Assembly (NCBI RefSeq): GCF_900258485.1
Contig: NZ_OGVE01000003.1
Coordinates: forward strand, 186,001-250,000
Origin: Helcococcus massiliensis
GTDB taxonomy: Bacteria > Bacillota > Clostridia > Tissierellales > Peptoniphilaceae
DNA length: 64,000 nucleotides
Direction: 5' to 3'
Part shown: piece by piece, positions 45,593-55,426 of the stretch
Numbering within the stretch: position 1 is the first letter of the stretch
How the letters are laid out: each line of letters opens with the position of its first letter
Notes under the pieces: generated by a model
The model's input: only the letters and a program-made list of their open reading frames with translations
What the model was told of the DNA's origin: nothing
Databases searched by the model: none
Translations under genes and position numbers: made by a program

Positions 45593-48334
45593 CTATCTAC
45601 CATGACAGTTTTTATATTTTTTACCCGAACCACATGGACAAGGGTCATTTCTTCCTATTTTTCTATCAACCACCCTTTGGACTGGTTGGTCTTGGTCTTC
45701 ACCGCCTTGTAGCTTAGCTTCATTTTCTTTAACTACTTTTTCTCTTTGAATATTACTTGTAGGTTCTACATGGAATAAATATTTAATGGTATCTTCTCTG
45801 ATAGAAGTATTTAAATCATTAAACATCTCATAACCTTCATTTGCATAGGCTCTTACAGGATCATCATTACCTAGCGCCCTAGCTCCAATAGATTGTTTTA
45901 ACTGATCCATAGCATCTATATGGTCTACCCATTTGCTATCTACAACCTTTAAGAGAATTATTCTTTCTAACTCTCTCATTTGGTCTGCACCTATATTTTC
46001 CTCTCTTGACGCATAGATATCTTTAGCTATATTTAGCAAATCAACCTTTAACTTGTCTTGGTTAGTTAAATCAATGTTATCCCAATATTCTCCTGGTATA
46101 CAAATTGAAGCTAGGTATGTTTTTAAGGCTTCAATTTCCCATTGATCCTTAGGAGTGGATGGGTTTGCAAAAGAGTCTACGGTATCAAATATAAAACCTT
46201 CAAGCATGTTCATGATGTTTTCATGGATATTATCACCATTCAATACTTGGTTTCTTTCACCATATATAACTTCTCTTTGCTTGTTCATTACGTTATCGTA
46301 TTCTAAAACTCTTTTTCTCATGGCAAAGTTGTTTGATTCAACCCTTCCTTGAGCTTTTTCAATCGCTGTAGATAAAAGCTTTGCTTCTATAGGCTCGTCT
46401 TCTGGGAATGATGAGAACCTATTTAAAGCTTGGCCACCAAATAATCTCATCAAGTCATCTTCTAAAGAAATGTAGAATCTAGACCTTCCTGGGTCTCCCT
46501 GACGTCCTGACCTACCTCTTAACTGGTTGTCTATACGTCTTGACTCATGTCTTTCTGTACCAATGATCATCAAACCACCAGCAGCTACTACTTCCTTAGC
46601 ATTTTCATCGGTTGCTTGTTTAAATTGTTTCTTTAATTCTTGGAATCTAGCCCTGCTATCTAAAATTTCCTGGTCATCAGTTTCCGCAAAACCATCTGCT
46701 TCATCTATTAGATAGTCCTCGAATCCTTCTTTTTTCATTTCTTTTTTAGCTAAATACTCAGGATTACCACCTAAAACAATATCGGTACCACGACCAGCCA
46801 TGTTTGTTGCTATAGTGATTTTTCCTAGAACACCAGCTTGGGCAACTATTTCCGCTTCTCTTTGGTGTTGTTTAGCATTCAACACTTCATGAACTATTCT
46901 TTCTTTTTTCAATAACTTAGATAGGTATTCAGACTTTTCAATAGATACAGTACCTACAAGTATAGGTTGCTTTGTAGTAGCTTGGATTTCTTTTATTTCA
47001 TCAACTACGGCAGCAAATTTTGCTCTTTCAGTTACATATATTCTATCATTTTCATCTTGCCTTATTACCGGTTCATTTGTTGGTATTTCAATAGAATCTA
47101 GATTATAAATTTCAGCAAATTCATCCTTTTCAGTCATAGCTGTACCAGTCATACCTGATAATTTATCATACATTCTAAAGAAGTTTTGGAAGGTAATTGT
47201 AGCTAGTGTTTTTGATTCACTCTTGATAGATACCCCTTCTTTAGCTTCAATAGCTTGGTGCAAACCATCGGAATATCTTCTCCCCTCCATGATACGTCCT
47301 GTAAACTCATCAACTATCAAGACTTCATCATCTTTAATTACATAGTCTATATCCCTATGCATGGTATTTCTAGCTTTTAAAGCTTGATTTATGTGGTGGA
47401 TTAATTCCATATTTTCTGGATCTGATAGGTTTTCAACCGCAAAGAATTTTTCAGCCTTATCATTACCTTGTTCAGTAAGAGTAGCTGATTTTCTTTTTTC
47501 ATCAACTACAAAGTCTACAGTTTCTAATTCATGTTCTTCAAATAAAGAATCTAACTTATTTTTCTCTGTTTCTTCAGGATCCAAGATACGACCTGTAAGA
47601 GTACTTACAAATTGGTCAGCCCTTTGATACATATCTGTAGAATCTTCACCTTGACCTGAAATTATAAGAGGGGTACGGGCTTCATCTATTAAGATAGAGT
47701 CAACCTCATCGACTATAGCAAAGTGTAAACCTCTTTGAACTGTATCTTCCTTGTGGATTTCCATATTGTCTCTTAAGTAGTCAAAACCTAATTGATTGTT
47801 TGTAGCATAGGTAATGTCAGACTTGTAAGCTTCTTGTCTTTCCCTTTCGCTTAAACCATGGATTACATTTCCTACTGTTAAACCTAAGAACCTATAGATT
47901 TTACCCATTTGATCCTTATCACGTTGAGCTAAATAATCGTTGACTGTAACTACGTGAACGCCTTTACCTTCTAAAGCATTTAAATATGCTGGTAAAGTTG
48001 CAACTAAGGTTTTACCTTCACCAGTTTTCATTTCCGCGATTTTACCTTGGTGTAAGATAATACCACCTAAAACTTGTACTGGGTACGGTTTCAATCCTAA
48101 GACTCTCCAAGCTGCTTCCCTTACAGTAGCAAAAGCTTCAACTAAAATATCATCTAAAGTTTCGCCTTGGGCTAATCTTCCTTTAAACTCTTCAGTTTTA
48201 GATCTTAATTGAGCATCTGTTAATTGTTCAAAATCTTTTTCTAAATCTAAAATTTTATCAACTGTTGGTTTTAATTTGTTTATTTCTTTTTCGCTATAGG
48301 ATTTAAAAATCCATTTTAAAAAACTTATAGCCAT
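45593..48334 (-). CDS. secA: Preprotein translocase ATPase SecA
   Basis: SecA drives secreted proteins through SecYEG. The start is placed at the ATG at 48334, which gives [20 protein letters not shown]. It has GGAG five bases upstream and matches the usual SecA N-terminus; an upstream ATG at 48367 would add 11 residues. Marks are Walker [23 protein letters not shown]-type [70 protein letters not shown], and the C-terminal zinc motif [15 protein letters not shown]. The length of 913 residues is normal. It appears to be the only secA here and leads a two-gene unit with srtB. Confidence 0.97.
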   Translation of the reverse strand: MAISFLKWIFKSYSEKEINKLKPTVDKILDLEKDFEQLTDAQLRSKTEEFKGRLAQGETLDDILVEAFATVREAAWRVLGLKPYPVQVLGGIILHQGKIAEMKTGEGKTLVATLPAYLNALEGKGVHVVTVNDYLAQRDKDQMGKIYRFLGLTVGNVIHGLSERERQEAYKSDITYATNNQLGFDYLRDNMEIHKEDTVQRGLHFAIVDEVDSILIDEARTPLIISGQGEDSTDMYQRADQFVSTLTGRILDPEETEKNKLDSLFEEHELETVDFVVDEKRKSATLTEQGNDKAEKFFAVENLSDPENMELIHHINQALKARNTMHRDIDYVIKDDEVLIVDEFTGRIMEGRRYSDGLHQAIEAKEGVSIKSESKTLATITFQNFFRMYDKLSGMTGTAMTEKDEFAEIYNLDSIEIPTNEPVIRQDENDRIYVTERAKFAAVVDEIKEIQATTKQPILVGTVSIEKSEYLSKLLKKERIVHEVLNAKQHQREAEIVAQAGVLGKITIATNMAGRGTDIVLGGNPEYLAKKEMKKEGFEDYLIDEADGFAETDDQEILDSRARFQELKKQFKQATDENAKEVVAAGGLMIIGTERHESRRIDNQLRGRSGRQGDPGRSRFYISLEDDLMRLFGGQALNRFSSFPEDEPIEAKLLSTAIEKAQGRVESNNFAMRKRVLEYDNVMNKQREVIYGERNQVLNGDNIHENIMNMLEGFIFDTVDSFANPSTPKDQWEIEALKTYLASICIPGEYWDNIDLTNQDKLKVDLLNIAKDIYASREENIGADQMRELERIILLKVVDSKWVDHIDAMDQLKQSIGARALGNDDPVRAYANEGYEMFNDLNTSIREDTIKYLFHVEPTSNIQREKVVKENEAKLQGGEDQDQPVQRVVDRKIGRNDPCPCGSGKKYKNCHGR

Positions 48335-48401
48335 CTGTTCTCCAATCTTTCCCTTATACTTATTCATAATAACTATACCATAAAATGCTTTTCAGATAAA
48401 T

Positions 48402-48430
48402 AAAAAAGGAAGATAAAATCTTCCTTTTTA
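48402..48430. terminator. Terminator of hpf
   Basis: AAAAAGGAAGAT-AAA-ATCTTCCTTTTT is a perfect 12-bp stem with A and T tails on both sides, just after the hpf stop. Confidence 0.87.
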
Positions 48431-48442
48431 TCTTTAATTCAC

Positions 48443-48976
48443 TTATGCTTGTTCAATTACACCGTAGTTTCCATCATTTCTCTTATAAACTACAGAAACC
48501 AATTCAGTTTCAGCATCACTATATACGAAGAAATCATGGTTCAATAGTTCCATTTGCATAATTGCATCTTCTAAGAACATAGGCTTTAAGCCAATCTTTT
48601 TAGTCTTAATAACTTCTGGAACAAAATCTTCTTCTAAGGTAGTTTCATCTTCTTGAATATGTTCATATCTGATGGATTCACCTTGTCTTCTATTTTGTAG
48701 CTTTGTCTTATATTTCCTAATTTGTGAAATTAGACCATCTATAGCTCTATCAACAGAAGTTAACATATCATCGGTAGTTTCTTCGGCTCTTAAAATAGCG
48801 CCTCCCTTTAGAAATATTGTGATCTCAGCTTTTTTGAAATTTCCATTTACTGAAAATGTTGCTTTTGCATCTACATCTTCATCAAAATATTTATCAAGTC
48901 TGGAAATTTTAGCTTCAACCTCATTTTTGAAATTATCTCTAATATTTATATCTCTACCTACATATTCAATTCTCAT
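48443..48976 (-). CDS. hpf: Long-form ribosome hibernation promoting factor
   Basis: The start is placed at the ATG at 48976 (MRIEYVGRDINIRDNFKNEV), because AGGAGG lies seven bases upstream; the open frame extends 13 codons further without support. The resulting 177 residues have the S30AE domain (1-100), which binds the 30S decoding centre, a linker, and the C-terminal dimerisation domain with GLKPMFLEDAIMQMELLNHDFFVY (part), VYKRNDGNYGVIE. Long HPF pairs ribosomes into inactive 100S particles in stationary phase. It stands alone between its own terminator and the htrA gene. Confidence 0.95.
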   Translation of the reverse strand: MRIEYVGRDINIRDNFKNEVEAKISRLDKYFDEDVDAKATFSVNGNFKKAEITIFLKGGAILRAEETTDDMLTSVDRAIDGLISQIRKYKTKLQNRRQGESIRYEHIQEDETTLEEDFVPEVIKTKKIGLKPMFLEDAIMQMELLNHDFFVYSDAETELVSVVYKRNDGNYGVIEQA

Positions 48977-49040
48977 TTCGTACCTCCTAATATCTGGTAC
49001 TAATAATATACCCAATATAATAATTTATTAACACATATTT

Positions 49041-49080
49041 ATATTTACTTTAGGATTTCTATATTTACTTTAGGATTTTT
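49041..49080. repeat. 20-bp tandem duplication at the 3' end of htrA
   Basis: ATATTTACTTTAGGATTTCT is followed directly by the same 20 bases with one change at the penultimate position. It lies in the gap after the htrA stop and touches the last codon. Confidence 0.85.
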
Positions 49081-50497
49081 ATATATTGGCTTGTTGACCT
49101 TCATAGGTAATATCTAAATCTAATTCTTTATTATCTCTTATTATTTTTATCTTACCTTTATCCCCTGCTCTCTTCGTTATAAGTGTTTGTTGGAGTTTAT
49201 TCATTGAGTCTATCTCTACATCATCTATTTGAGTTATGATATCCCCCGCTCTTAATCCAGCCTTGTATGCTGAAGAATTTTTCAAAGCCTCAGCTATATA
49301 AACACCCTTGGAAGCTTCAATACTTCTATTGTTTGTATATTGTTTATATAGGTCTAAATCTATACCATTTATACCTAAGACTACTTGTGAGAATGAGCCC
49401 TTTTCTATAATTTGATCAACAATATTTTTACTTGTATTTGAAGGAATGGCAAAACCAATTCCATCAGTAGATCCAGCCTTAGCAGTATTGATACCTATAA
49501 GTTGCCCCTTACTATTTAACAAGGCTCCACCAGAGTTTCCTGAGTTTATAGAAGCGTCTGTTTGCATTAAGCTTGTCATAGTTGTTCCATCTTGCATGGT
49601 AATGGACCTATCAAGACCTGAAATATAACCAGATGTTAAGGTAGATTGCAAGTTAAATCCTAAAGGATTTCCAATAGCTATTGCCTTATCACCTATTTGA
49701 ACCTTGCTTGAATCAGCAAATTCGATAGCTGGTAAACCAGTTTTATTCACCTTAATAACAGCCAAGTCTAAGTTAGTATTTTTATAAACAACTTCAGCTT
49801 CTGCTCTGGTATTATCAGAAAATAATACAGATATTTTTTCAGGATTATCTCCTATTACATGGGCATTAGTCAAGATATATCCATCTTCACTAACGATTAC
49901 ACCTGAGCCTATACCTTCAGACTTTTTCTCTGCTCCAAGCATAAATGGGTTAGATTTTATAAACGAAGTATGTATACCTACTACTGATGGAATAGCTTTT
50001 TTAGCAACAGCATTTTCTACATTATTTTCTTCACTAGCATTTATATTTATACTTGATTGGTTAGTTGTGCTCGGATTGGAATATCCTGGCAATTTATCTT
50101 TTACTAAAGGACCAATGAAAGAACCTAGGATTGCACCAATAAGAATCAAAGCAAGGATTCTAAAAGTCGAAAATCTTGTCTTAACTTTAGCTATTTGTTC
50201 ATCCACATAATCTTTATCAACATAAATTTTATTTATATAATCATCATTTGATCTTTCATATGAAGATTCGCTGTAGTAATCTTTCTTGGAATCTTCAGTA
50301 AAATCTTCATCCTCAAATTTCATATTGTCATCATCTATTTTTGGGTCATTATCGGAATAAGTCTCATAATCAAAATCTGATACTTGATCAATATCATCTT
50401 GTCTCTTTTCAAAATCTTCATTTGTATTATTTGATTCATCTTGATTTTTATTATCTTGTAACCATCTTAAGAATTCATCATCATTTCTATTTGTCAT
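49079..50497 (-). CDS. htrA: HtrA/DegP-like membrane-anchored serine protease with PDZ domain
   Basis: The chosen start is the ATG at 50497 (MTNRNDDEFLRWLQDNK); GAAAGGA lies upstream, and the longer frame uses only a TTG. The 472-residue protein has an acidic cytoplasmic N-terminus (about 1-110), one membrane helix (FRILALILIGAILGSFIGPL), and an outer trypsin-like domain with His in LTNAHVIGDN, Asp in NTNLDLAVIKV and Ser in INSGNSGGALLN. A C-terminal PDZ domain (VYIAEALKNSSAYKAGLRAGD) completes it. It degrades misfolded exported proteins. It is divergent from the rpiR gene, with an A/T-rich 161-bp gap between them. Confidence 0.94.
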   Translation of the reverse strand: MTNRNDDEFLRWLQDNKNQDESNNTNEDFEKRQDDIDQVSDFDYETYSDNDPKIDDDNMKFEDEDFTEDSKKDYYSESSYERSNDDYINKIYVDKDYVDEQIAKVKTRFSTFRILALILIGAILGSFIGPLVKDKLPGYSNPSTTNQSSININASEENNVENAVAKKAIPSVVGIHTSFIKSNPFMLGAEKKSEGIGSGVIVSEDGYILTNAHVIGDNPEKISVLFSDNTRAEAEVVYKNTNLDLAVIKVNKTGLPAIEFADSSKVQIGDKAIAIGNPLGFNLQSTLTSGYISGLDRSITMQDGTTMTSLMQTDASINSGNSGGALLNSKGQLIGINTAKAGSTDGIGFAIPSNTSKNIVDQIIEKGSFSQVVLGINGIDLDLYKQYTNNRSIEASKGVYIAEALKNSSAYKAGLRAGDIITQIDDVEIDSMNKLQQTLITKRAGDKGKIKIIRDNKELDLDITYEGQQANI

Positions 50498-50658
50498 AAT
50501 CACATTTCCTTTCGTCAATTATTATAGATATAATATACATATAATATATAATAAAATTATGGATATTGTGAAGAAATTGTGGATGAAATAATTAATTTTT
50601 CTCATGTTGCAAATGTTGTCACACTTGATTTTACAATATTAATTATAATGGAGATATA

Positions 50659-51441
50659 ATGATGAATATAAATGAAATGGATATCATAAAGCAATTAACT
50701 TCAATAATAAATAATAATAGAAGTGATAATACCGATTGGATTTTAGCAAACTATATTTTAGAAAATATACCAAATATAAATAAAATAAACATCATGGATA
50801 TGAGTGAGGCTTGCTTCGTTTCAAGAGCTACCATAAGACGATTCACGATAAAGCTAGGATATGAAAATTTCTATGATTTTAAAAACCGAATCTCCAATAT
50901 GTTTGCATACAAAAATGTTTCTTACAAAAAAGATAACTCCTTCTTCTATGAAGACTTTGATATCATTTATCAAAAGGTATGCAGCATGTTTAAACTAATC
51001 TTGAAAGAATTTAACAACGATATTATAGATGATATAGTAAATAAGATTTACAAGTCTAATAAATTTATTATTTTAAGTTCCGGGAAAATATATGGAGTAC
51101 TTAAACAATTTCAAGAAGAGTTTATAATTTGTGGGAAAAATGTATTATTAAAGTCTCGTATAGATGATAATTTTTTATTTAAAAATTTAACTCAAGATGA
51201 TTATATAATAATCATTTCTTCATCAGGAAAATACCTAGAACTTTTATCAAACGACCTTGAAAACTATAAGTTTGATTATGATGTAGTCACAATTAACAAA
51301 GATATAGAACAATCATTTAATATAAATACCGAAAATTTCGACCAAGTTGACATAGATATCTTTAATAAATATGGCATAACTTTTATATTCGATTTAATCT
51401 TAAATGAATATAGAAAATTATATGAAAGTATTAATAAATAA
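50659..51441 (+). CDS. RpiR/MurR-family transcriptional regulator
   Basis: This 260-residue protein has an N-terminal HTH_6 domain (about 20-85, with MSEACFVSRATIRRFTIKLG as the helix-turn-helix) and a SIS-like sugar-phosphate domain at about 105-235. In the latter, IILSSGKIYGVLKQFQ and YIIIISSSGKYLELLS stand in place of the usual SxxG loops. The effector is probably an amino-sugar phosphate, since nagE and nagA follow. It overlaps no coding frame; the PTS start at 51458 is 16 bp after its stop. It may repress or activate the operon it begins; no operator was identified with confidence. Codon use is strongly AT-rich but like that of its neighbours. Confidence 0.88.
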   Translation: MMNINEMDIIKQLTSIINNNRSDNTDWILANYILENIPNINKINIMDMSEACFVSRATIRRFTIKLGYENFYDFKNRISNMFAYKNVSYKKDNSFFYEDFDIIYQKVCSMFKLILKEFNNDIIDDIVNKIYKSNKFIILSSGKIYGVLKQFQEEFIICGKNVLLKSRIDDNFLFKNLTQDDYIIIISSSGKYLELLSNDLENYKFDYDVVTINKDIEQSFNINTENFDQVDIDIFNKYGITFIFDLILNEYRKLYESINK

Positions 51442-51457
51442 TAAAAAGGAGGATTTT

Positions 51458-52891
51458 ATGAAAAATAATACTTTTTTCTCAAGAGTAAGTGAGAAGCTTC
51501 AAGTCTTAGGACGATCAATGCTGTTAGCCATTTCTGTAATGCCGGCCGCAGCTATACTAAACAGACTAGCTTCTAACGACTTACTAAATATACCATTCTT
51601 AAAGGAAGCAGCATGGACAATATTTGCTATCATGCCTTTACTATTTGCTGTTTCAGTAGCAGGTGGTATAACCAAAGATAAACACGTAGCATCAGGTCTA
51701 GCTTCTGTAGTTGTATACTACATTATTACTAGGACCTTAAAACCTCTTGGTGATGACGGCCTAAACTCATTTGGACGTCCAGCCATAGCAACCATTGAAT
51801 ATAATATTTTAGTAGGTATTATAGCAGGTATAATTGCTGGTGTAACCTATGAAAAATTCAAGGATAAGCAATTACCAAAAGCACTTGCATTCTTTAGTGG
51901 TAGAAGACTAGTAATTATAATGTCTTCATTCTTTGCTATTATTGCTTCAGTAGTGATGGCTTATGTATTCCCATATGTAGACACAGCCTTCCAAAACTTT
52001 GGTGTATTTTTAGGTAACGCCAAGTCTGGACCATTCTTATTCGGCTTCTTTAATAGACTACTTATACCTACTGGTTTACACCATATTATTAACACATACA
52101 TTCAAATGCAATTACCTTCATCACTTCCAGAATTTGCTAATGTAAGTGGTGAAATTCCAAGATATTTCGCTGGAGACCCAACAGCTGGTACTTTCGTATC
52201 AGGCATGTTCCCTATGATGATGTTCGGTCTTGTTGGTGCAGCTTTAGCTATGTATAAAACATCCTACCTACAAAATAGAAAACGTGTAAAAGGTTTGATG
52301 TATGCAGCAGCCTTAGCAACCTTTGTTACAGGTATAACTGAACCAGTTGAATTTTCATTTATGTTTATATCACCTGTCTTATTCTTAACTCATGCCTTGT
52401 TTACAGGTCTATCAAATGTAATCTGTAATATACTTGGTATTAAGATAGTTGGTGTTGGTGGGTCTGGACTTATAGACTATGTCTTACAATTTAATAAGGC
52501 AACAAAACCTATCTTGATGTTGGCGGTCGGTATAGGAATGATGGCTCTTTACTACTTTGTATTTACATTCTTAATCAAGAAATTAGATCTTAAGACACCA
52601 GGTAGAGAAGACACAACTGTTGTAAATAAAAATGAAGATGTGAATATATCAGATAAATCTAAGTTAATTTTAGAATATATTGGTGGTAAGGAAAATATAA
52701 ATACTTTAGAAAATTGTATTACAAGATTAAGATTAAATCTTAAGGATCCTTCCTTAGTTGATGATGATAAACTAAAAGAACTAGGGGTTATCGAAGTAAT
52801 GCACATGTCCAATAACAATGTTCATGTAGTTATCGGTTTAGAAGTAGAAAAGGTAGCTAATGAAATATTAGAACTTATGAAAGAAAAATAA
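51458..52891 (+). CDS. nagE: PTS system N-acetylglucosamine-type EIICB transporter
   Basis: The start at 51458 (MKNNTFFSRVSEKLQVLG) is chosen because AAAAGGAGG lies directly upstream; the frame is open 18 codons further but without a site. The 477-residue protein has an EIIC membrane domain (about 1-375, with SVMPAAAILNRLASND, FLFGFFNRLLIPTGLHHI and TGITEPVEFSFMFISP) and an EIIB domain (about 400-477) with the phosphorylated Cys in LENCITRLRLNLKD. There is no fused EIIA, so an EIIA from elsewhere must phosphorylate it. It lies between the RpiR regulator and nagA, which supports GlcNAc as substrate. Confidence 0.93.
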   Translation: MKNNTFFSRVSEKLQVLGRSMLLAISVMPAAAILNRLASNDLLNIPFLKEAAWTIFAIMPLLFAVSVAGGITKDKHVASGLASVVVYYIITRTLKPLGDDGLNSFGRPAIATIEYNILVGIIAGIIAGVTYEKFKDKQLPKALAFFSGRRLVIIMSSFFAIIASVVMAYVFPYVDTAFQNFGVFLGNAKSGPFLFGFFNRLLIPTGLHHIINTYIQMQLPSSLPEFANVSGEIPRYFAGDPTAGTFVSGMFPMMMFGLVGAALAMYKTSYLQNRKRVKGLMYAAALATFVTGITEPVEFSFMFISPVLFLTHALFTGLSNVICNILGIKIVGVGGSGLIDYVLQFNKATKPILMLAVGIGMMALYYFVFTFLIKKLDLKTPGREDTTVVNKNEDVNISDKSKLILEYIGGKENINTLENCITRLRLNLKDPSLVDDDKLKELGVIEVMHMSNNNVHVVIGLEVEKVANEILELMKEK

Positions 52892-52892
52892 A

Positions 52893-54023
52893 ATGGAAAA
52901 AATAAATGTAGGAAAACTAATAACCGGAAAAAGAATATTAGAAAACAAAACAATCTGCATAGACAATGGGAAAATTATAAAAATAGAAGAATTTGACGGG
53001 ACTAGTGATTTGATAGCTATACCTGGATTTATAGACATGCACAACCATGGTGGTTATGGTATGGACTATGTAAATACAGATTTATCTAGCTATGAAGACC
53101 TACAGAAAAAACAAGCAAGCGAAGGTATTACTTCTATGCTCGCAACTGTATCTACAAGTTCCTTAGAAAAACTTAATGATTCCTTGATAAAAATAAGTTC
53201 ATACATCGAAAAAGAAAATGAAGATGGAGCTAAAATTTTAGGCATCCATATGGAAGGCCCCTTCCTAAGCCCCTTACATCTAGGAGTAATGGATAAAAAC
53301 TCTATGATAAGTGTAGACTTAGACCTCACAAAAAAATGGTTAGAAGACGCAAAAGGTCATATAAAATTTATGACCCTTGCACCTGAATTAGATGATTCAG
53401 ATAAGCTTTTGGATCTTTTAAGAGAACATGAAATAATCGCTTCGGCTGGACATTCAAATGCAAGCTCAAAGGATATCAATAAAGCTATCGGCCATGGACT
53501 AAGCCAAGTCACCCATATGTTTAATGCTATGAGACCTTTACACCATAGAGAATTAGGTGTCTTAGGGGAAGCATTAACTAACGACTACCTATATTCTGAA
53601 ATGGCAGGGTGTGATGAATGCTCAATCGATCCAGCCATTTGGAAAATGGCCTTCAAACTAAAAACTCCTCATAAAATGATTTTAACTACCGATGCAATGA
53701 TTCTAAAAGGTTTACCAAATGGTAAATACAATTGCATGGGAAGAGAAATTGAAATGATTGACGGGGTAGCATTTACCGACTATCATGGGGCAAGTAGACT
53801 ACCAGGGAAACCAATGACTTTTATAGAGAATATTAGAAATGTCATGAAAAATACAGGAGCTACTCTTGAAGATATAGTCCTTATGAGTTCGGTAAATCCA
53901 GCCAAACGATTAAAAATAGACGACAAAAAAGGCTACTTAGAAATAAATTATGACGCAGATATAAATATATTGGATAAAGATAATAACTTACTTTACACCT
54001 ATATAGAAGGTGTTTTGCAATAA
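52893..54023 (+). CDS. nagA: N-acetylglucosamine-6-phosphate deacetylase
   Basis: This 376-residue amidohydrolase removes the acetyl group from GlcNAc-6-phosphate to give glucosamine-6-phosphate. Metal and substrate residues are visible in FIDMHNHGGYGMD, GIHMEGPFLSP, ASAGHSNASSKD, THMFNAMRPLHHRE and MILTTDAMIL. The length is normal. It starts one base after the nagE stop, without a strong ribosome site of its own, so coupled translation is likely. NagB is not in this window. The operon ends at a strong bidirectional terminator. Confidence 0.96.
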   Translation: MEKINVGKLITGKRILENKTICIDNGKIIKIEEFDGTSDLIAIPGFIDMHNHGGYGMDYVNTDLSSYEDLQKKQASEGITSMLATVSTSSLEKLNDSLIKISSYIEKENEDGAKILGIHMEGPFLSPLHLGVMDKNSMISVDLDLTKKWLEDAKGHIKFMTLAPELDDSDKLLDLLREHEIIASAGHSNASSKDINKAIGHGLSQVTHMFNAMRPLHHRELGVLGEALTNDYLYSEMAGCDECSIDPAIWKMAFKLKTPHKMILTTDAMILKGLPNGKYNCMGREIEMIDGVAFTDYHGASRLPGKPMTFIENIRNVMKNTGATLEDIVLMSSVNPAKRLKIDDKKGYLEINYDADINILDKDNNLLYTYIEGVLQ

Positions 54024-54038
54024 AATAGTTCAAACATG

Positions 54039-54068
54039 AAAAAGGCTTCACACTAGTGAAGCCTTTTT
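54039..54068. terminator. Bidirectional terminator between nagA and the LCP gene
   Basis: AAAAAGGCTTCAC-ACTA-GTGAAGCCTTTTT is a perfect 13-bp stem with both A and T tails. It serves nagA and the convergent LCP gene. Confidence 0.93.
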
Positions 54069-54073
54069 ATTTA

Positions 54074-55327
54074 TTAATTATTTATTAAGTTACCTATATT
54101 ATTTGAAATTTTTTCTAAACTTTCTTTATAAGGAACATACATATAAAGACTATAGCCTGGCATAGCATAAGATGGTAAGCCTTTTTGTCCATAACCTTGG
54201 ACATATTCCCTTTCAATTTCAAACTTACTGGACTTTCCATATTCAAAGGCAGTGTTAAATAGAACCCTGGTAGGGGCATTTGTTGCTATCGATTTTTTTA
54301 GCATCTTAATAATTTTCGGATATCTGAAAAAGTTTTTGGGACTAGCTATTTCATCAGCTATAGCCATCATAACTTGTTGCTGGTGTTTTCCCCTTCCAAT
54401 ATCTCCCTCAGCTAAAGATTTTCTTTCTCTTACATAGGATAAGGCTTGGTCACCATCTAAGTGGAGCTTTCCTTTAGGGAAATGGACACCATTCCAAGCT
54501 GTAAACTCATAATCATTGTCTATTTCTATACCACCGACTACATCAACTATATCTATAAAGGAAGTAAAGTTTATCTTGAAATAATATTCTACCGGAGTTT
54601 TAAGCGCATTTTCTATAGTTTTCATAGATGAAGCAACTCCGTAAATACCAGCATGTGTTAATTTATCATACTGGTCTTTACCTCCCAAGGCTATAGGTAA
54701 ATAAGTATCTCTTGGTATGGTAGTTAATAAAGCTTTCTTTTCTTTCATATTTACAGTAGTCAATATGTTTACATCAGATCTTGAGACAGTATTTATAGAT
54801 CCCTCAGTATCAAAACCAGATATAAATAAGTTATATGAATGGTCATTGTAAACATTTGGATTGGGTGCTACATTATCAATATTTGTAGATTTTATACTTG
54901 CATCAGCATAAAGATATATAGATATAAAACTAATCACAAACGCTATATTCACAAGCATTAAAATACAAGAAATAATTTTTGCAAAAACCGCCTTTTTAGA
55001 TAGCCTAATAAAGACAGATATCAAGAGCAAACTTAGGTAAATTATAGTTATTATCAATCTTGTTGGAGAATAAAATAAACCTAATATCCAGATAAAAGCT
55101 AAAAATACAAATGATACTATTAAATTTAATGAAAATATTTTATTTTTCTTAGTTCTTCTTGGATAAGGTTCGTAAGAATAGTCGTAATCATCTGAATAAT
55201 TAGCATCTTCATAGTCGCCATATTCATCATAATCATAGCTATCTTCATCCCTATATCTTTTATTCCTATTAGAATCTATATAAGAATCCTCTAAGACCCT
55301 ACGAGGTCTATTGTTTCTGTTTTTCAT
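54074..55327 (-). CDS. LytR-CpsA-Psr (LCP) family protein
   Basis: This 417-residue protein starts with a very acidic, Tyr-rich cytoplasmic tail (about 1-60, DEDSYDYDEYGDYED-like). Two or three membrane helices follow (about 65-145), and then an LCP domain from about 165. Marks are FISGFDTEGSI, SRSDVNILTTVN, TTIPRDTYLPI, KLTHAGIYG, and ALSYVRERKSLAEGDIGRGKHQQQ. It shares the ending GLPSYAMPG with the LCP protein at 7.6-9.1 kb but lacks that protein's CpsA-like accessory domain. It would attach a glycopolymer to peptidoglycan; which one is unknown. It is not part of the pilus operon, since a terminator lies between them. Confidence 0.93.
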   Translation of the reverse strand: MKNRNNRPRRVLEDSYIDSNRNKRYRDEDSYDYDEYGDYEDANYSDDYDYSYEPYPRRTKKNKIFSLNLIVSFVFLAFIWILGLFYSPTRLIITIIYLSLLLISVFIRLSKKAVFAKIISCILMLVNIAFVISFISIYLYADASIKSTNIDNVAPNPNVYNDHSYNLFISGFDTEGSINTVSRSDVNILTTVNMKEKKALLTTIPRDTYLPIALGGKDQYDKLTHAGIYGVASSMKTIENALKTPVEYYFKINFTSFIDIVDVVGGIEIDNDYEFTAWNGVHFPKGKLHLDGDQALSYVRERKSLAEGDIGRGKHQQQVMMAIADEIASPKNFFRYPKIIKMLKKSIATNAPTRVLFNTAFEYGKSSKFEIEREYVQGYGQKGLPSYAMPGYSLYMYVPYKESLEKISNNIGNLINN

Positions 55328-55354
55328 ATCTCATCCTTTACTCATATATAATAT

Positions 55355-55383
55355 ATATTATATATAGTCATGATATTTTGCAA
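55355..55383 (-). promoter_or_regulatory. Predicted promoter of the second LCP gene
   Basis: On the minus strand TTGCAA, 17 bp and TAATAT lie in an A/T-rich stretch about 28 bp before the ATG. Confidence 0.5.
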
Positions 55384-55392
55384 TGTTTAATT

Positions 55393-55425
55393 AAAAAAGC
55401 CTTCAGATAAATTTTGAAGGCTTTT
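55393..55425. terminator. Terminator at the end of the pilus operon
   Basis: AAAAGCCTTCA and TGAAGGCTTTT arms surround a nine-base loop just after the last sortase stop, with A and T tracts on both sides. Confidence 0.87.
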
Positions 55426-55426
55426 C

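Noticed and set aside
48335-48367. Longer SecA start at 48367
   Set aside because: The inner ATG at 48334 has GGAG at proper spacing and gives the standard N-terminus.
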